Shown here one piece after another: positions 12,611 through 27,096 of a stretch of DNA of 64,000 bases. Numbering within the stretch: position 1 is the first letter of the stretch; each line of letters begins with the position of its first letter. The DNA lies in NCBI GenBank assembly GCA_029224185.1, contig CM055196.1, positions 9,582,589 to 9,646,588 of the forward strand. Direction: 5' to 3'. This DNA is from Karalla daura. Its lineage: Eukaryota > Chordata > Actinopteri > Chaetodontiformes > Leiognathidae. Position numbers and translations under genes: made by a program. The notes beneath the pieces were generated by a model that was not told the origin of the DNA, made no database searches, and saw only the letters and a list, made by a program, of their open reading frames with translations.

Positions 12611-13914
12611 ACTAAAGTTATGTGTCTCAGACTCAGTTCTGCTCAGACAGTGTCGGTTCCATTGTGATAGTGATGGATTGGGACTTTGTTTCTCTCACCT
12701 CAGTCTCACAGGAAGTTCTTGTAGCTCCTCTTCTGTAATGTAGCTTCAACCAGAGATATGTGGCTATGTGTACTTCACAGATTATTTCCATTTCCATTGA
12801 AATAAATCCTTCATTACACCCACATCCTAAAACTATTAGAAAATAAGCAAGATCAGTATGTGGCTCCATTTCGGATCAATTAATCCTCATTATATTTTTG
12901 ATAGATTTCTCATTTTTTGTTTTTTTGGCCATATGATCGGCCTCCTGTGTTTCAAAATTTTCCATGATACTCTGCCAGAGAGTGGCCCAATATTGCTTGC
13001 TTTCTGGGGTGCTGTTGATAGGAATGTAAATATTTTGAAACTGAAAAAGAAAAGATGCAGAGGCAACAGATGGCACTGGGGAAAACTATTTGAAGCAGCC
13101 TTTTAACAGATGGTTTGCCTTGATGAAAGTTAAAAGAGGCAAATACTTGCAGAAAATCAAAGCGTGCAAGAAGTTTGGTTGGGAACAGAAAGACAGCAGG
13201 AAAGAGGAAAATTCACAGGAAGTAACTCTGCTTTTCGGTTGTATTTCTGGTGTCCCAGTACAAATTCAGCCCCACTGACTTCCAGACATAGAGCACTTTA
13301 AATATTTAATGACCCGCACTGTCAAGCCACTGGCATCCAAAAGGCAGAAAATAAGGATGAATCCTGATGTTGGCAGAAGGAGAGCGAGGGATGGAGGGAT
13401 AGGCTTCACCTATCAAGATCCGCATCTTCCTCTCCTCTCTGTCACAGGACGGCAGTATGCACAAACAATTGTGCGTCAAACAAACGTCTTCTTATAGTAC
13501 GCTCACCTGGAGGCACATGATTGAATCCCATTGTCAGTTTCCTCCATATAACTGTGCATTCAACCGCACACTGCCTTATCAAGCCGCTTGCAGTGTCAAA
13601 CTCCAGCAGAAGGTCTTCGCGTGTCAGTCAGATCTGTCAGAAATTTGTCAGAGACTGAATTGATGCCGGGCCCTGATGTCCTCACGTAGCCCCGTTGTTG
13701 CCTGCCGGGGTTGCATGCATTTCAATCTGTTGTGATGAATCCTGATCTTGGACGGTTGTGTCTGTATGAGTTTGCACTGTGCTTCTATTGAAAAGTCTAC
13801 AGTTGGCAGATATGAATATTTTAATGACCGTCAGAGCAAACAAAAGCAGACATGAGTCTCCTCAAGAGCAACCCCAAATACAATCAACACTAATACAACA
13901 AAATGCTTGTTGAG

Positions 13915-14060
13915 GAGGAAGAAGATTTGTCAGTCATTGTTTAATAGCTTTTATTTTGCTCCCCTGGAGTAATCATTAATGTTAATGCTGAGCTGTTTCA
14001 CAAATTATACAGCCTGATCCATGGACCATAACGGTGTAATCTGTTTTGGGGGGTTCTGCA
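13915..14060. promoter_or_regulatory. Enhancer-like conserved-element candidate
   Basis: Complex sequence with GTTTAATAGC, AATCATTAATGTTAATG and AAATTATACAG words and no repeat character. Typical CNE composition; unproven. Confidence 0.3.
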
Positions 14061-14139
14061 CTGAAGGGCTGCGAGCAAAAGGCAGGAAAGGGCTCAACTA
14101 CATTGCCAATCGATGCACAGTGTTTCACTCATGCCCATC

Positions 14140-14300
14140 GTTTAGTTTAGGCTATCTATAAACAGCTCAGACCTAATTAGCCACTGGCCAACAAATGGAC
14201 TCATTAGGGGACATTAAACTCTAATATGAAGGTTATTATTGACTTAATCGTGGGAGAAACCCAATTAGTGGCCATATTTGGGAAATGACTCTGAGACAGT
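14140..14300. promoter_or_regulatory. Enhancer-like conserved-element candidate
   Basis: Dense homeodomain and forkhead-like cores: TATAAACAG, CTAATTAGCC, CATTAAACTCTAATATG, TTGACTTAATCG and CCCAATTAGTGGCC, with a CArG-like CCATATTTGG. Motif clustering only. Confidence 0.35.
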
Positions 14301-14735
14301 GAGATGATCTGATTGGCAAAGAAAGGGGAGCTCGCTATCCTGGGGTGACTTTGCCTCTGGGTGAGGGCGGCATTGAAAGTAAAAGTGAGAAAGAGATAGA
14401 GAGAGATTCAGCCAGAGATGCATTGAGGGGTGAAGTAATGTATAATGGGAGAAACACAAAGGAAGTCTGTGTGTGTGTTTGAGAGAAAGAAATGGGGGAA
14501 GTGTGTGTGTCTGGCAGTGTGGAGACAGAGAATAACACTTACAGAGCAGACAGGAAGGAGAATGAGTGAGGAAGCCGGTGGCAAGAAAAATATCAGGAAG
14601 TGGATGAGGAACGCAGGAGATTAAGAAGGTGAAAAAGATGGTGTGAGAATAAAGAGCAGAGAGAAAAATCCGACATAGTGGAATACAAAAAGATTGCAAA
14701 TGAGAGATGAAATGTATTTCCACAAAACTGTGTGG

Positions 14736-14780
14736 AGTACTTAGGGTATTACTGTTTATTACAGTAATACCTTAAGTATT
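14736..14780. repeat. 19-bp inverted repeat with 7-nt loop (hairpin)
   Basis: The left arm at 14736-14754 (AGTACTTAGGGTATTACTG) pairs with the right arm at 14762-14780 at 17 of 19 positions. The two exceptions become G-U pairs in RNA from the plus strand. The loop is TTTATTA. It could be a palindromic miniature element or a transcript hairpin. Confidence 0.8.
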
Positions 14781-15498
14781 ACAGGCTGGCTGAAGGGTAT
14801 CGCTAAATATACTGTAACAAGAGTAGCTGTCAGGGAGGCCTGCACTAATATATCACTTTATTTAACGAGAGTATCAAATGAGAGTGAGAGAGCCATAACG
14901 CAAGTCATGAGAGCTCGAGGGTGACGCGCCCTTGTCATGTCAGCCTGCCTCCAAGGTAGCTGCGAAATGCCAAGGTCCCTAAAAGGCCGGACGATGGCAG
15001 TTTCACTGTCTGGCGTGACTCTCGACATTCATCTTGCATTTAATAATCAGGGATATGAAGGACAGCTCTGTTTGTGAGTAAGTGTGTGAGTCAGAGAGCA
15101 AGGGGAGAGCAAGGGAAAGCAGGAGAGAGGAGATATCAGGGGACACCACGTTAATGATTTCAGCAAACGTTTATTCCGGCCCATTAAGAAGTTGAAGTTA
15201 ACCAGGGAGTATTTAGAGCAACACACACCACTCACTAATCAAAAGCTACACACGCGTGAAAGCTTGTGTGAGTGATCATAAGGAAGCCAGTGCACCAACA
15301 TGCATAGTTAAGCATCCTTGCACACTTGCGGGAGTCTTCTTCCGCCCCTCCAAAGCGCATTCATGAACAATCATTCCATTATGTGATCAATAGCTTATGC
15401 CACTGACATCACTTGGAAAAGCGCCGTCTGGCCTGGTGGTGCTGCAGGAACATTAGATAGGCATCAGCAATTCAATCAGTAGGAGATAGGAAAGGTAG

Positions 15499-15499
15499 T

Positions 15500-15582
<83 letters not shown>
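15499..15582. repeat. GT microsatellite (about 84 bp)
   Basis: Almost perfect (TG)n after two CG interruptions at the left end. Alternating purine-pyrimidine DNA with Z-DNA potential. Confidence 0.95.
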
Positions 15583-15583
<1 letters not shown>

Positions 15584-16059
15584 CTGACAATCTATACGGC
15601 CCAGGCTGAGAATCAAATGAGGAACAAATATTGATTTGAGATTTCAGAGGCAGAGGCCAATAACAATTTCAGTAAAGAAAAAAACAAAAACACCTGAAGC
15701 ATCAACAGTTACTTTCTTAATTAAACCAGACAAAATGATGTACAGATGGGAGTCGGGTACAGAGCAAATTGCAGAAAACAAGGACGATAATAAATTTGAC
15801 ATAATGTAATTCACTGCCGTAACATTATTCCAATGGAGGAAACTGCATGCGTGGCAATGGAATAAGATTAATGGCAGCGTCATCGGAGTAGATGTAAATA
15901 ACGCAGTGGCTTATGGTGTTGTATATGTTCATGGGAAATATTCAGTAAAAGCAGTGCAATATAAGAAATACTGTGCCTCATGCAAAGGCAAATTCTAACA
16001 CATTGAGAACAAAAACAACTGACAAACTAAATATCAAGATTGGAATTTAATTAATCCTG

Positions 16060-16220
16060 GTGGATAAACATCCAGATGAGCTCCAGCATAAAGCTGGATT
16101 TTCTTTGCATGGTGAACAGACTCGCAAGGCCACAGCAGCCTATTATCACATCTGGTCTCCAAACAACAGCCTGTGGCATTTCTAAATAACAGCCTCGAAC
16201 AAGGTCACGTCCAGCTGAGC
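16060..16220. promoter_or_regulatory. Enhancer-like conserved-element candidate
   Basis: Complex block containing GGATTTTCTTTGCATGG, CCTATTATCACATC, AAACAACAGCC twice in similar form, and AAGGTCACGTCC. No repeat or open frame of note. Confidence 0.25.
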
Positions 16221-19200
16221 CCTGGGCAATCTTCTCTCATTTATTCATGTTTAGTAGACATTGGTTAGCTGTGAGCACACATCAAGGTTTCATCCCTCTC
16301 TTCAGGGGGAAATATGAACCAGCCTCTTGCTTGTGCAGTCTCAGACGTCACTCTAAATGCTGAAATTATTGTCAATTGAGTTTAAATGATGGTTGATTAG
16401 AGGGAGCAGCTACACCCGGGGCTGTGTGCTGGGCTGGGACTGTCCTCTGCGTCGCTCTGTGTCAGCACAGTGGGGCTTTGAGTTAAACGCAGCAGAGCAC
16501 AGCCAAGGCTGATGGGAACGCCATTCCTTTTGCAGGAATTAGGCCTTAAACCAGAATATTGGACAAATTGAAATGCTAAACAAGTAAAAACTCAGGGGGA
16601 TCGCCAGCACTATTCCATGCTGTCATGCAGCAGTGTAAACATCTGCAGCAAACATAAAAGCCACCAAACTACTGAGACACTTCGCTCTGAGCTAAATCTG
16701 TGCACTTTCTGGTGATGCTGGAGGAGAAGTCAGGGCACTCTCGGAGAACCTCTGTGTTAGTTGTGACAATGCTGCCACCAGATGAAAAGTCATCTCTGGG
16801 GAACCTAAATGTAACATTTCAATATTCTTTTCAGCTGTGCCATTCAGCAGATGCAGAGTTTCAAAGAAAGTGAAAATGTTAATCTGGTGGTGCCAGAGAA
16901 AGTCTTCCCACCAGAATCATGAAAGTCTATCCATTCAATATTTTTTTAAGATGTAGACGTTTTTGATCAAAATGGTAGATGAGCTGTCCACCACTGACAG
17001 CCCTTATGACTCAGTTGCTATTATGGCCGAAAACAAATGCATATCACAGCTTGTGTCATTGGTTTCTATACAAATGGCTGGTACTCACAATGGCCATACT
17101 AACGGCTTCACAAAGATAAACAGGCTCCCCACCAGCCAGTGAGACCTGAAAAACCCTCTTGGAGGACTCAATAACTCTTTGGCACACAGGATTTTTTCAG
17201 AAACGAACAAAGATTTATCTTCATAGTTTATGACCTTTTAACATCAGCAAAGTCATTTTAGTAGTATAATCTGGCCAAATCTTAACATTCATTATGAGGA
17301 TTCTTTTGATCAAAAATACATCTGGTATTTAAAGTATTTAAATCACTGTGATCATGTGTTGCTATGACTACACTTCTTTTTTGCAACTCTTTTTGTCCAA
17401 CTCAATTGTCTCTCTTTGCCATCTTCCAGATGTTGTGCCAAGTCAGTAACTATGGTCACCAAAGGCAACATTTAAAAGTTACATGGCTACATGGGTACAT
17501 TGGGTACATGTGACCAACATGAGATAAAAAATCATAGAATATTGATGGCCAAGGAAGTGGGAATATCACAGAAAAGGAAGGGAAGAGAAAGAAAACAGGA
17601 AAGATGAGATCATGGGGGCCAGAAGGTCATGTGATGGAGTGAGGCCAGGATGAAAAGAGGCACCAGCCATCCCAGCAGGCCTGGCTTGCGCTATAGTAAT
17701 CATTTCGGCTTGGCCGCCGCTCACACCCGGAGGCGGCCTTCATTTAGAGGACCACAAACTGTCACAGGTGTTTTTTTTCATGGTCCAAGGTGGGACGCTC
17801 ATTCCCTGCCCCGCTGTCACGGCCTGACCCTACTCTACATTTTTCATCACAGTGCTCAGCGCTCAAGGCTATGTTTGTGTTAGATAAAAAGACCCAGATT
17901 TGTGGGAGGGTAACATTGAAGGTAACCTTGAGAATATTCCAGCAGGGTTGTTATGTGTACGAAACGCCGGAATGAACAAATATGCACAGAGGCAGAGAGT
18001 GAGTGACACGTTTGAGCTATTGAAGTGAGAATTAGAATAGAAAGAGCAGCGGACAGCAATCGAGAACAAAAAGAACGTTGTAGGAAGTCGAGAAGAAAGA
18101 ATTGGTTCATACATAAGATTCAGCAGTCAAGAGCATGAATATAGATGGGTGTGTAAAAAGTGGGTTAGAGGAGGAAAGGGAGCATGAAATATCTTAACTA
18201 AACTGAAAGTTATGGGTGTTAAGAGAGCTTTTGTCAAGGGCGTGATAGAGTGGGTCATGTGTGGAGTTCAAAGTGGTGTTCAAGAGCCCGAATGCAGGAG
18301 GATGACAGGAGGTAGCGGCTCTATAGCTGCCCCAAGGTTTCCAGAAAGGGCTGGGACTGAGCGAAATTGTTTAAGACAGATTGCAGCTGGAGCATGGAGA
18401 TTGACCATGAGAGGAGGAAGTTGGGTTTTTGAAGAGGGCAAGAGTCAGAATATTGAGGGGTTGCCAGTCAGGCAGGACCAGTGAGATCTGCAACACTCAG
18501 GGATAATAAGCAACCGCATGGTGGGGGTCCTGACTCACGCCTGGTTGCTCTGGGCTATGATTGGAGCAGCAGGCGGGAGGGGAGGGAGGGGAAATAAGGG
18601 GAAAAACGAGAAGGGAGGTCAGGGAACTTGCTGAGAAATGGGCCTTTGATCACAGGACGGAGAATTACCAGCTTAATGCCTGCTGAGGCTGGGACCCGAT
18701 CCCCAAAGCACCATGGGAAATGTTGGTACGACAAAAAAACCCCAAAAAGTTGACCCCTTCATTGGGACACAACTCTTAAATTATTGACATACACACAAAG
18801 CAACTTCTTTTCTCTTACATGGACAAAGTATTTGGAGTTCCGGCCTCACAAAGGCACATTGAAATGAAGTCGATGCCCCTGTACATGGACACACACAGAT
18901 GAACACACAATGTGTACGTTATCCTGCTCTGACACTGAGACTTAAAACGAGGGCAGCTGCCAGGAGCATCTTAACAATAGCAGGAAGAAAGTGGAGCATA
19001 GTTGAAATGTAGGACATCTTTTGAAGTGTGAAGACAACATGGTGACAACATGAAGCCTGTATGGATGCAGCCATTCAAATCAAAAACAGCGAGCAAATGC
19101 TCTGAAGCCACGTGATTCACGTACGAGTTGCGTCCCACATGGCCACAAAATACACTGGGACACCAGGGGAATGTAGGCGCAGTGATAAAAAGTTTCAAAG

Positions 19201-19274
19201 CAGTATTTGGGGTGCATGTCTGCCTAGCCCTATCCAGCATGCCTGAAACTAACCCTCCTGGCTGATATAGACAT

Positions 19275-19326
19275 ATGTGTGTGTGTGTGAGAGAGACAGA
19301 GTGTGTGTGTGTGTGTGTGTCTGTGT
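19275..19326. repeat. GT/GA microsatellite
   Basis: (GT)n, then GAGAGACAGA, then (GT)n again. Confidence 0.9.
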
Positions 19327-19699
19327 GGGCCAATGGGGGTTTCCCGCCTGCTGTCGGGAGGGAGGAAATGTGAGCATGGAATGAGCACAGCTTTGATCGT
19401 TTCTAATCCTCGGAGGAGGGGGCCACCTCAGCACGGCGGCAGGGGAAGGCCAAAGCCAGCGTGTGGGGAGAAGGGAGGAGTGGCGCCGCGTGTTTGTGTG
19501 TTGTGCTGGGAGTGCTGGTACAAAAGCTGCACGCACTTGAAACAACGACTTATGTGCCGGAAAAATGGGACCATTTTCCGTATTTGATGCGCCGTCAAAC
19601 TGCCTCTTTTTTTTTTTTGTTCCCAGAGTGCAACCCTAAGACCCAGCACGTCTCGTAAATGTCAGCCGGGAGTAGAAAGCGCCGGCCTCCATCTTTTGT

Positions 19700-19880
19700 T
19701 TCCTCGTGGACAATTTAATTGAGAAAGTCTCATTAAATACCACCGCTGGTGGCGCCTGGGCTCAGACACATGCTGCGCCTGACCTTTCATTATAAGGACA
19801 ATTAACATGACTGGATGCTCCTGTAATCAGACGCCCATTTTATTATCATTACCCTAATGGAGACTCATACATCATGGTTT
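19700..19880. promoter_or_regulatory. Strong enhancer-like conserved-element candidate
   Basis: Clustered AT cores (TTTAATTGAG, CATTAAATACC, ACAATTAACATG, TTTTATTATCATTACC, CCTAATGGAG) are embedded in otherwise balanced, complex sequence with CTGTAATCAG and TTCATTATAAGG. This is the most CNE-like stretch of the left half. Conservation not tested. Confidence 0.4.
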
Positions 19881-21376
19881 AAGCCTGACCTCGCTCTCCA
19901 AGTTGTGGCCTCCGGTGCTGTGTGGTGGTAAAATGAGCATTCTGATTGGCTGCGGTGGGAGCAGCCTGAAAGCATCACCTCAGAGCGACCACAGATGACA
20001 GACAGTAGACGCTAAATACGAGGGAGGCAGAAAAGAAACAAAGTTTTCATGAGGGAATTATTCCCTAAATGGATGAACTGTGACTCAAGTGTACTGTGAA
20101 TAGACAGATGCAAGGAATCAGAAATAAGCTGGTTATTTATTTTCCTCTGCACTATCAAGTCGGGTTCCCTTTCAGTGTCTTTGCCATCTTTTTTTCCCAC
20201 TATCTGCCACATGGGCTCGCGTTAATGGAGACGGAGAGGCCACACTCGAGATGATTCCATGCATTTTGGGAGACTGACCTTTGAATCTGGAGGCCTCTTA
20301 AGGGATAGGCAGTGAGTGCACACAGGAGAGGGTGCACGAAGCAGACAGAGGGTGGTGGCGCGGTGTCTTTGCAACTATTGATGTAAAAACGTAACAGCGC
20401 CATAGAAGATGGTGCATTTGGTATTCCACCCACAGGTAGAGATCGGCAGGCCACTCTGAAACAGTCCAAGCTTCCTTGGGACAGCTCCAGCTCTCACTTC
20501 ACAGTCCTCCTGTATACATGCGGGGCACTCAGAGGGGTGGTTAAAATTGGAACACATTCATCTCAATCCCCTGCCTGCCAGCACTAATGGATGTTAGCCT
20601 GTTTTGGAGAGACAATGAAATCGAAGAAAGACAGGATTTCAGGCTCCTGTAGAGTAGGTGGACATGACTGAAAAATACAAACACTTTTAATCCCTTCCTG
20701 CTAAGCGTGTGTATTATGCACGATTAGAATTCAACAACAGCCTCTTCTTAGCCTTGAAAGCAAAGCCCACTTTCCTCCATTGTTTCACAGTAGCCCCGAT
20801 GTGCCAGTTTGCAACAATCAGCTCAGAGCAAAGAATTACTTTCCATTCTACCGCATCTCCATATTGTCAAGCCTTTGTTGCAAGTCCCATGTCCCGTTTC
20901 CTCTACTACAAATATGAGATGCATCAATAAATCTAAAGGATGACTCCGCTCAGACTCCTGGGCTACTGACAGAAATGTAGCAAGCAGGTTGGGTAGGGAA
21001 GCTGGGAAAAAAAAAGAAAACATTCCAAAGAGCCGTGAATGCAATAACACCTGTATTTATGCTTTGAGCTCTATCTACACACTATAAAACATTTTCTATC
21101 TGCAATGGGATTCTGATCCAGGTGCAGCATCTGCCTCATGCCTTGTTTACAGTTTATATTTTGCTGCTTTTCATGCCTTTCGAACTGCTTCCCAGTTCAC
21201 ACGCTATTTATTGTGTTTTCGCTGCCTGAAATGAAGTTCTGTCTTGCCCTGCAGAAAAGTATAACCCCTTGAGACGACACCTTAACTTTCACCCCTAAAA
21301 ATCAGACGCAGAAATCACACTACAGACTGAAATATCTATTCTGCAAATTTTCTAGTCATGTTTAGGAGAAATCATA

Positions 21377-21648
<272 letters not shown>

Positions 21649-24600
21649 AGATGCTCCATGGTTAAAATTAATTTTTTCTGATTCTCCTGTCTTTAAATTA
21701 AATACGAAAATAAGAAAATATCCATCTGGAAGTACAATGTATTATTGCAGTGCATTGACTGCAGCCTCTGGGCAGCATTATCACAAGCAACACCTGAGTT
21801 TCTATGCAGAGGAAGGGACCGTGATGCTGCAGATCCCAGGAGCCATAGTGCAAATGAAACAGAAACAAAGAGGTGAGACGTGGGTGAGAGGTGACGCATG
21901 GACAGCAAACAGGAAAGTGGGAGATGTGAGAGTATTGGCCAACTGGGAATAATTTAAAATATATTCAACTTCTGGCTGAGACGAGGATTTAGCTTATGAG
22001 GGAGAGACATTTTTGAAAACCTAAAAGACTGCATGCTTTGTTAATGTCTTACTATCAGTGGTTCCAATTAGGATCCGATTCTTAAGCTGCCCGTCATCTT
22101 GATTAAACACACACCATGGGGAGTCTGCTGGGGAAACGTTTCGTGGGGGCGGGAAGTACAAGGACAGAGAGTAATACAACATGTCAGCAAAGACTTAAAT
22201 GGATAAAATCATGCTGACTTCACAATCCGACTGCTATTGACAATTTGCAGTCATTATTTCCTAGTCTTAATCTTGCAATATAATGCCTTGTCAAACTATA
22301 AATGTTTTTTTACAAAACTGTAACCACACTACGGACAGTTCTAAGGTTTAATCAGAATGCATTGCAACAAAAGCAATCTCATTTCATTACGAGAGCTTTC
22401 TCTCAGCTCGGATGACTGCGATCATGTTTGGTCAGAAATTACCTGCGTTCATTTCACAGGCAGAGCAGTTGATTTGTGCAATGACTTATTGTGACCAATG
22501 AGATGGAATTCTGGTGTTTATGCTGCTGCTGATTAACCCTCCCTGCCAAAGTTAATTTTAGGTTTAGGACAGTTTTATATTTTCTCTCACAGTTGTGCCG
22601 ACTACTTCACTGCAGTGTATCAAAAGCAGCAGCCCAGGCTCTCTCAACTAGGCACTAGCACGCATACAAAATAAAAAGTAAAAATCGAAGTGCCCTATAT
22701 GCGCACGGGTGAAGGTTTGATGTACGTGTGTACAAATGTGCTGCTCCAAAAATGCACATCAGGAGAGGAGGAACCTTTTCTCTGACCTGAAAACACTTGG
22801 GTATGGAATTATCCTCTTTAACATGCATGATTTATTGTTCATATGGTTCATACATGTCAATAAAGCTTTCGGATTCTGATTCATGGTTGGAAAAATGCTG
22901 ACATGTAAAACAATAGCCGCTGGAATGGCGTAATGTAATATGCTTCTAAGATTGACACTTGTGAAAGTGCAAAAAAAAAACTTGAAAATTCTGGCATTCA
23001 CATGTTACGGTTCATCAATCTTTGTGTGGAGCTGTGTCCTCCATATTTGACCCACTTAGCAAGAGCGGGCAGCTGTGCTGCAGCCCCAAGGAACTACATC
23101 AAGGTGAGAGGCTAGTGTGTTATATAAGGGGAGTGTGAAGAGCAATTGCAATACCTGTAGAGATCTCCATTCAAAGCTTCCCCAGGTGGGATTTTGATCC
23201 GTAGCCCTGTTTTTTTAGGAGGTGCCTGTACAAAATAATGAACCACCTTAGAAGGATTTTACAAACAGTTTTAATCAGATTAAATTCAAGCACCTTCACT
23301 GACTGGTTGTAATCGTACCAGAAGTGTTTATTAGGATTTCCTTGCTCCTCCAGTTAACTTGCGAGCGACTGATGTCGAGCCAAAAACCCAAATTCTGCTT
23401 TAGTAAATCATAGCGAGGTGTGTCGAGCTTTTAAATAAATCAGACCTCATCGTTCTCAGCGTTTTACATACAACAGATTTTGCCGCTTTTACTCCCAAAT
23501 GCTGCCTTTGACTTATTATTCAGGGCTAATTTCCCTGCTACGATCTCCAGTCTTTTCTGGAACGGCTTGATGAATGAAGGCCACCGACACTAAGCTACTG
23601 ACTGAGAGGAAGCTATTTGTATAACAGCAGGCATTTAAGTCCTCCTCTCTGTTGCACGGGAGTCCACACATTATGCTAAGTGATGGCATTTGAGCTGCTC
23701 ATATTGGAGTGAGGAGGAACAAATAATCAGAATGAAAAACATGATGTCCCAGTTGTAACTTAAAGGCCATCATCATTCCATGCAAACTGTTTTCCACCTA
23801 CGAGTCAACTATACTAGAAAAAAAACAAGCTCAACAGATGCAGCATCCTCTGCAGTTTGCTCAGGCAAAGCCAGCGAGGACAGCTGTACCAGCGTGATGG
23901 TGAACCCTTTCCTTGATGAAACTGCTAATGTCATCCATCTCATCAAACACGGGCCGGTCTATCTGATCCGGTAGCCTTGGGGCAGAGCTGGAGGCCAGAC
24001 GGCTACGCCCTTCTTCTCCTCGGGCCAGGCCAGAGCAATTACTGCTGCTGCTTCACACACGGACTTGTGTCACCAACGCAATTAACAAGCTCTGCCAGAG
24101 CCTGGGCAACCAAGAAGGGACAGGCTGTGTACACAGCATGAATGTTGAGAGGGATGAGGAGATGCAGGGGGAGACATGGTTAGATCGAGCCTGGCTGACA
24201 GCTGATTTCTGTGTGTTAGATCAATGTCAGACCCTGCAGGAAGATTTGACGATTTTGAAGCCATATATGCATTTTAAAGTGTAAAAGCAAATGCAAAGTT
24301 TTAGGGTCACCCGGGGAGAAGCATCAGTCTCCGTTTTGATAAGACTGTATAGACGTAAGTCGCTTCCTTTTCCACATACTTTTGGGAGGAGAATTTGGAG
24401 AGCGGGTCTGAATATGCTCCGCTTTACCTCCCACTTCCGTACATTCTACATTCACCCTTGTTGTGGGGATGATTCATCACAGCCATAGCAGAGAGACTAT
24501 AATGTGTTACAGCTCCCAGAAGGAACAGCAGTAGGTGTTATCTTGGCAGGATGTTCATTTTATTCAGGAGCACGTTCCATTATCAGCTGGGGGAAACCAA

Positions 24601-26090
24601 GCATCCCGGCTCCTCTCCACTGCATTCACGCCATCACCATCCCCATCTCTATTACCCTGCATGTGACCGTTTTTTTTTATGTCTCCCCACTGCAAGTTCA
24701 ATTCTAAACTCTAATCCCCATTCTGCGACCAACTTTCTCATCGGCTGCTTTTACCTGCACCCGGCCTCCTCTCACTCCCTGTTCTACAATTCCCCAACTT
24801 GCTTGAGCTGGCTGCTGAGACAGGAAATGATAGCACAGGGGTTGGAGGCAGATGCCCCTCATGTGTCTTTGCAGACCCTTACGGGTGATGTACAGTAGGG
24901 AGGAGTGATGGAGATGGATTCTCGCGGCCTGCCTTGTCTCCACCCATTCATTGTTCATGAGCCGGGGCTGCAGACAGCTGTCTGTAGCTGCTGCCTATGA
25001 CAGATGCATGCTGTCAGTCAGTATGGGAGGGGCCACAATCTGCATTGCCCTCTCGCTGGCCCAATCTCACTAGGGCCAAATATCGATGACTGGGAAGGGG
25101 GTGATTTATTCCTTGTTGGTATTTCTTAGAAGGTGGTTTAACCCTTCGTCGAACATGTGGAGGCAAATGGAGACAAGCAGGTATTGGTGCTACACAGAAA
25201 GCACTGAATCACCAAATCTCAACACCTTGTTTTTTTCCTTATCTCTGTGTTTCATTTGGTATCCAAAATGCCTGATAAACACTGTGGATGCCCACACTGC
25301 TTACCACAATGAATAAAACTGATAAACTCAGCTGACAATGAGTCTCGGAGCAGTCATCTCTGTTTGCAGCGAATGGCTACGCTCCGAGCAAAGGGCGGGT
25401 TAGCATCCCTTCGCTGATGCCTTTTCCTTGTTTTTTTGTGCGTCTGGCTGTGTGTATGTAAAGAGGCCAGGGGGAAAGATGAACACGATACTGCATTTAC
25501 TGTGAGACAAGCGATGCATTCTCTAGAATGCTGCAAGAGGAGCGGGCCGGCAAATAAACCGTCATCCTTCACAGGCTAATGCATCCCCACAAATGCTCAA
25601 TGCACACATGAGTGCAACGTGTGGTCTCTGAGAAGAAACATTTCCCATTCCTCGCTCGGCTCTCGCATGCCAATAAACAGAATCATTAAGTCATAGCAGG
25701 TTGGTGGGTGGTTTAGCTGCTTAACACGGGATCCAAGTGTCTTTTAAACGATGACAGAGAGGAATAGGCTCCATTAAAGGCGGCAATAAAAGCTGCATCA
25801 CCACTAGCAAGCATGTCACGTAACTAATTCAGTCTCAGAAGCCATGAAGCAATTAATTCATGTCAATACAAATACGCCGAGTCTCTCTTTTGCCCAACGG
25901 GAGAGAGGGGATCTTACGCAGGCGGTGCCGGCGTTTTGTTTGTACGTTTTCCGTGCGTCCGTGTGAGCGCGCTCGCTGACGTGAACCTGGAGGAGCAGGT
26001 GTAATTGGCTGTGGAAAAAAGGCAACTTTGTGGTCTCCCCTGGCCAAATGAGATCAGACAACCTTCTCTTCTCCATTTCCTTCGCAGACA
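21649..26090. other. Non-coding DNA without recognised genes
   Basis: AT-moderate DNA with scattered TTTAAT/TTAATT words. Open frames are all short and unrecognised, the longest being 115 codons. No large repeat array. Confidence 0.45.
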
Positions 26091-27081
26091 GCAGCCACAT
26101 TGCCGCCCCCTCGGGTTTGTTATTTCTTTGATCAGGTTGGGCCGCAGCAAAGGAGGCGACGCAGGCAACGGCATGGTGGTTATCGGCCGAAGCCCCCCCC
26201 CCCCCGCCTCCGTCAGCCTGCGAGGGAGCCGTCGTCTGGCGACGCCTCCTGCAGGCTGCCCTTAAATCAATTTAGCCGCTGAAACACACACGAGGAGAGT
26301 AAAAACTCTGAAAGGGCCTGAGTGCTGCGGCGCTCGGTCGGTCCGCAGTGGCTCGGTGAATGCCCGGGATCGATGCCTCATGCGGTAAATCATTAAGCCC
26401 CATTATTTCTGCCAAGGGGAAACTCACAGGAGAATGCGAACCCGAATGTGTTGCCACGCAGATAGCAGCGGCCGCGGCCCAGTGAGTTTCTGCGAGTCGA
26501 TATCTCAATGCGTGGCGAGCGGGCCTGCTGAGGAAGCATTCCGGCTGTGACGGGGGAGCTCTGGCACAAGAGCAGGTGTGGAGTCAATGCGGGGCCACGT
26601 GGTGCCGCTCCGACAGAGGCAAGAGGATTCAAGGGAGGGAAATGAGCGGCGGGGAGACAAAAGTTTTCTGATTGAGGCTGCAAGTTGGTGAATACAGGTT
26701 CTGGCCTGTCTGGCTCTGTGGGCACCAAACCAGTGGAGAAAAGACCCTGAAGAGCTCCCCTGCTCCATCACCCTCCTGTCTTCCCAAACCTCCAACTCCC
26801 AGTGCTATCTGGACGGGTGCCGCTTTGAATCTTAATCACGGAAAGCTAAGAATTCACCCTTTTCCGTTTCCCCTCCAGTCTCCATCCATCATTGCACGCC
26901 TGTTGGGTTTTATGATAATGGTGTCTTGGATGACTGATGGTTTTCAGGAGCGCGTTGCAGGATTGCGACGACGCAGAGAGCATTCCCGTAGTGACGCCGC
27001 GGACACCATCTCCCGACAGCCAATCTACGAAACAAACTGTTTATTTATAGGTTCAGGACAAAAATAGACAAACGAAAACAA

Positions 27082-27096
27082 GGGGGGGGGGGGGGG
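27082..27096. repeat. Poly-G tract (15)
   Basis: Uninterrupted G run. Confidence 0.9.

Larger units (their letters stand above)
12611..21376. other. Long non-coding tract with enhancer-like blocks
   Basis: No credible exon on either strand. Candidate regulatory blocks are at 13915-14060, 14140-14300, 16060-16220 and 19700-19880. A strong hairpin sits at 14736-14780, and GT arrays at 15499-15582 and 19275-19326. The remainder is featureless to me. Confidence 0.5.
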
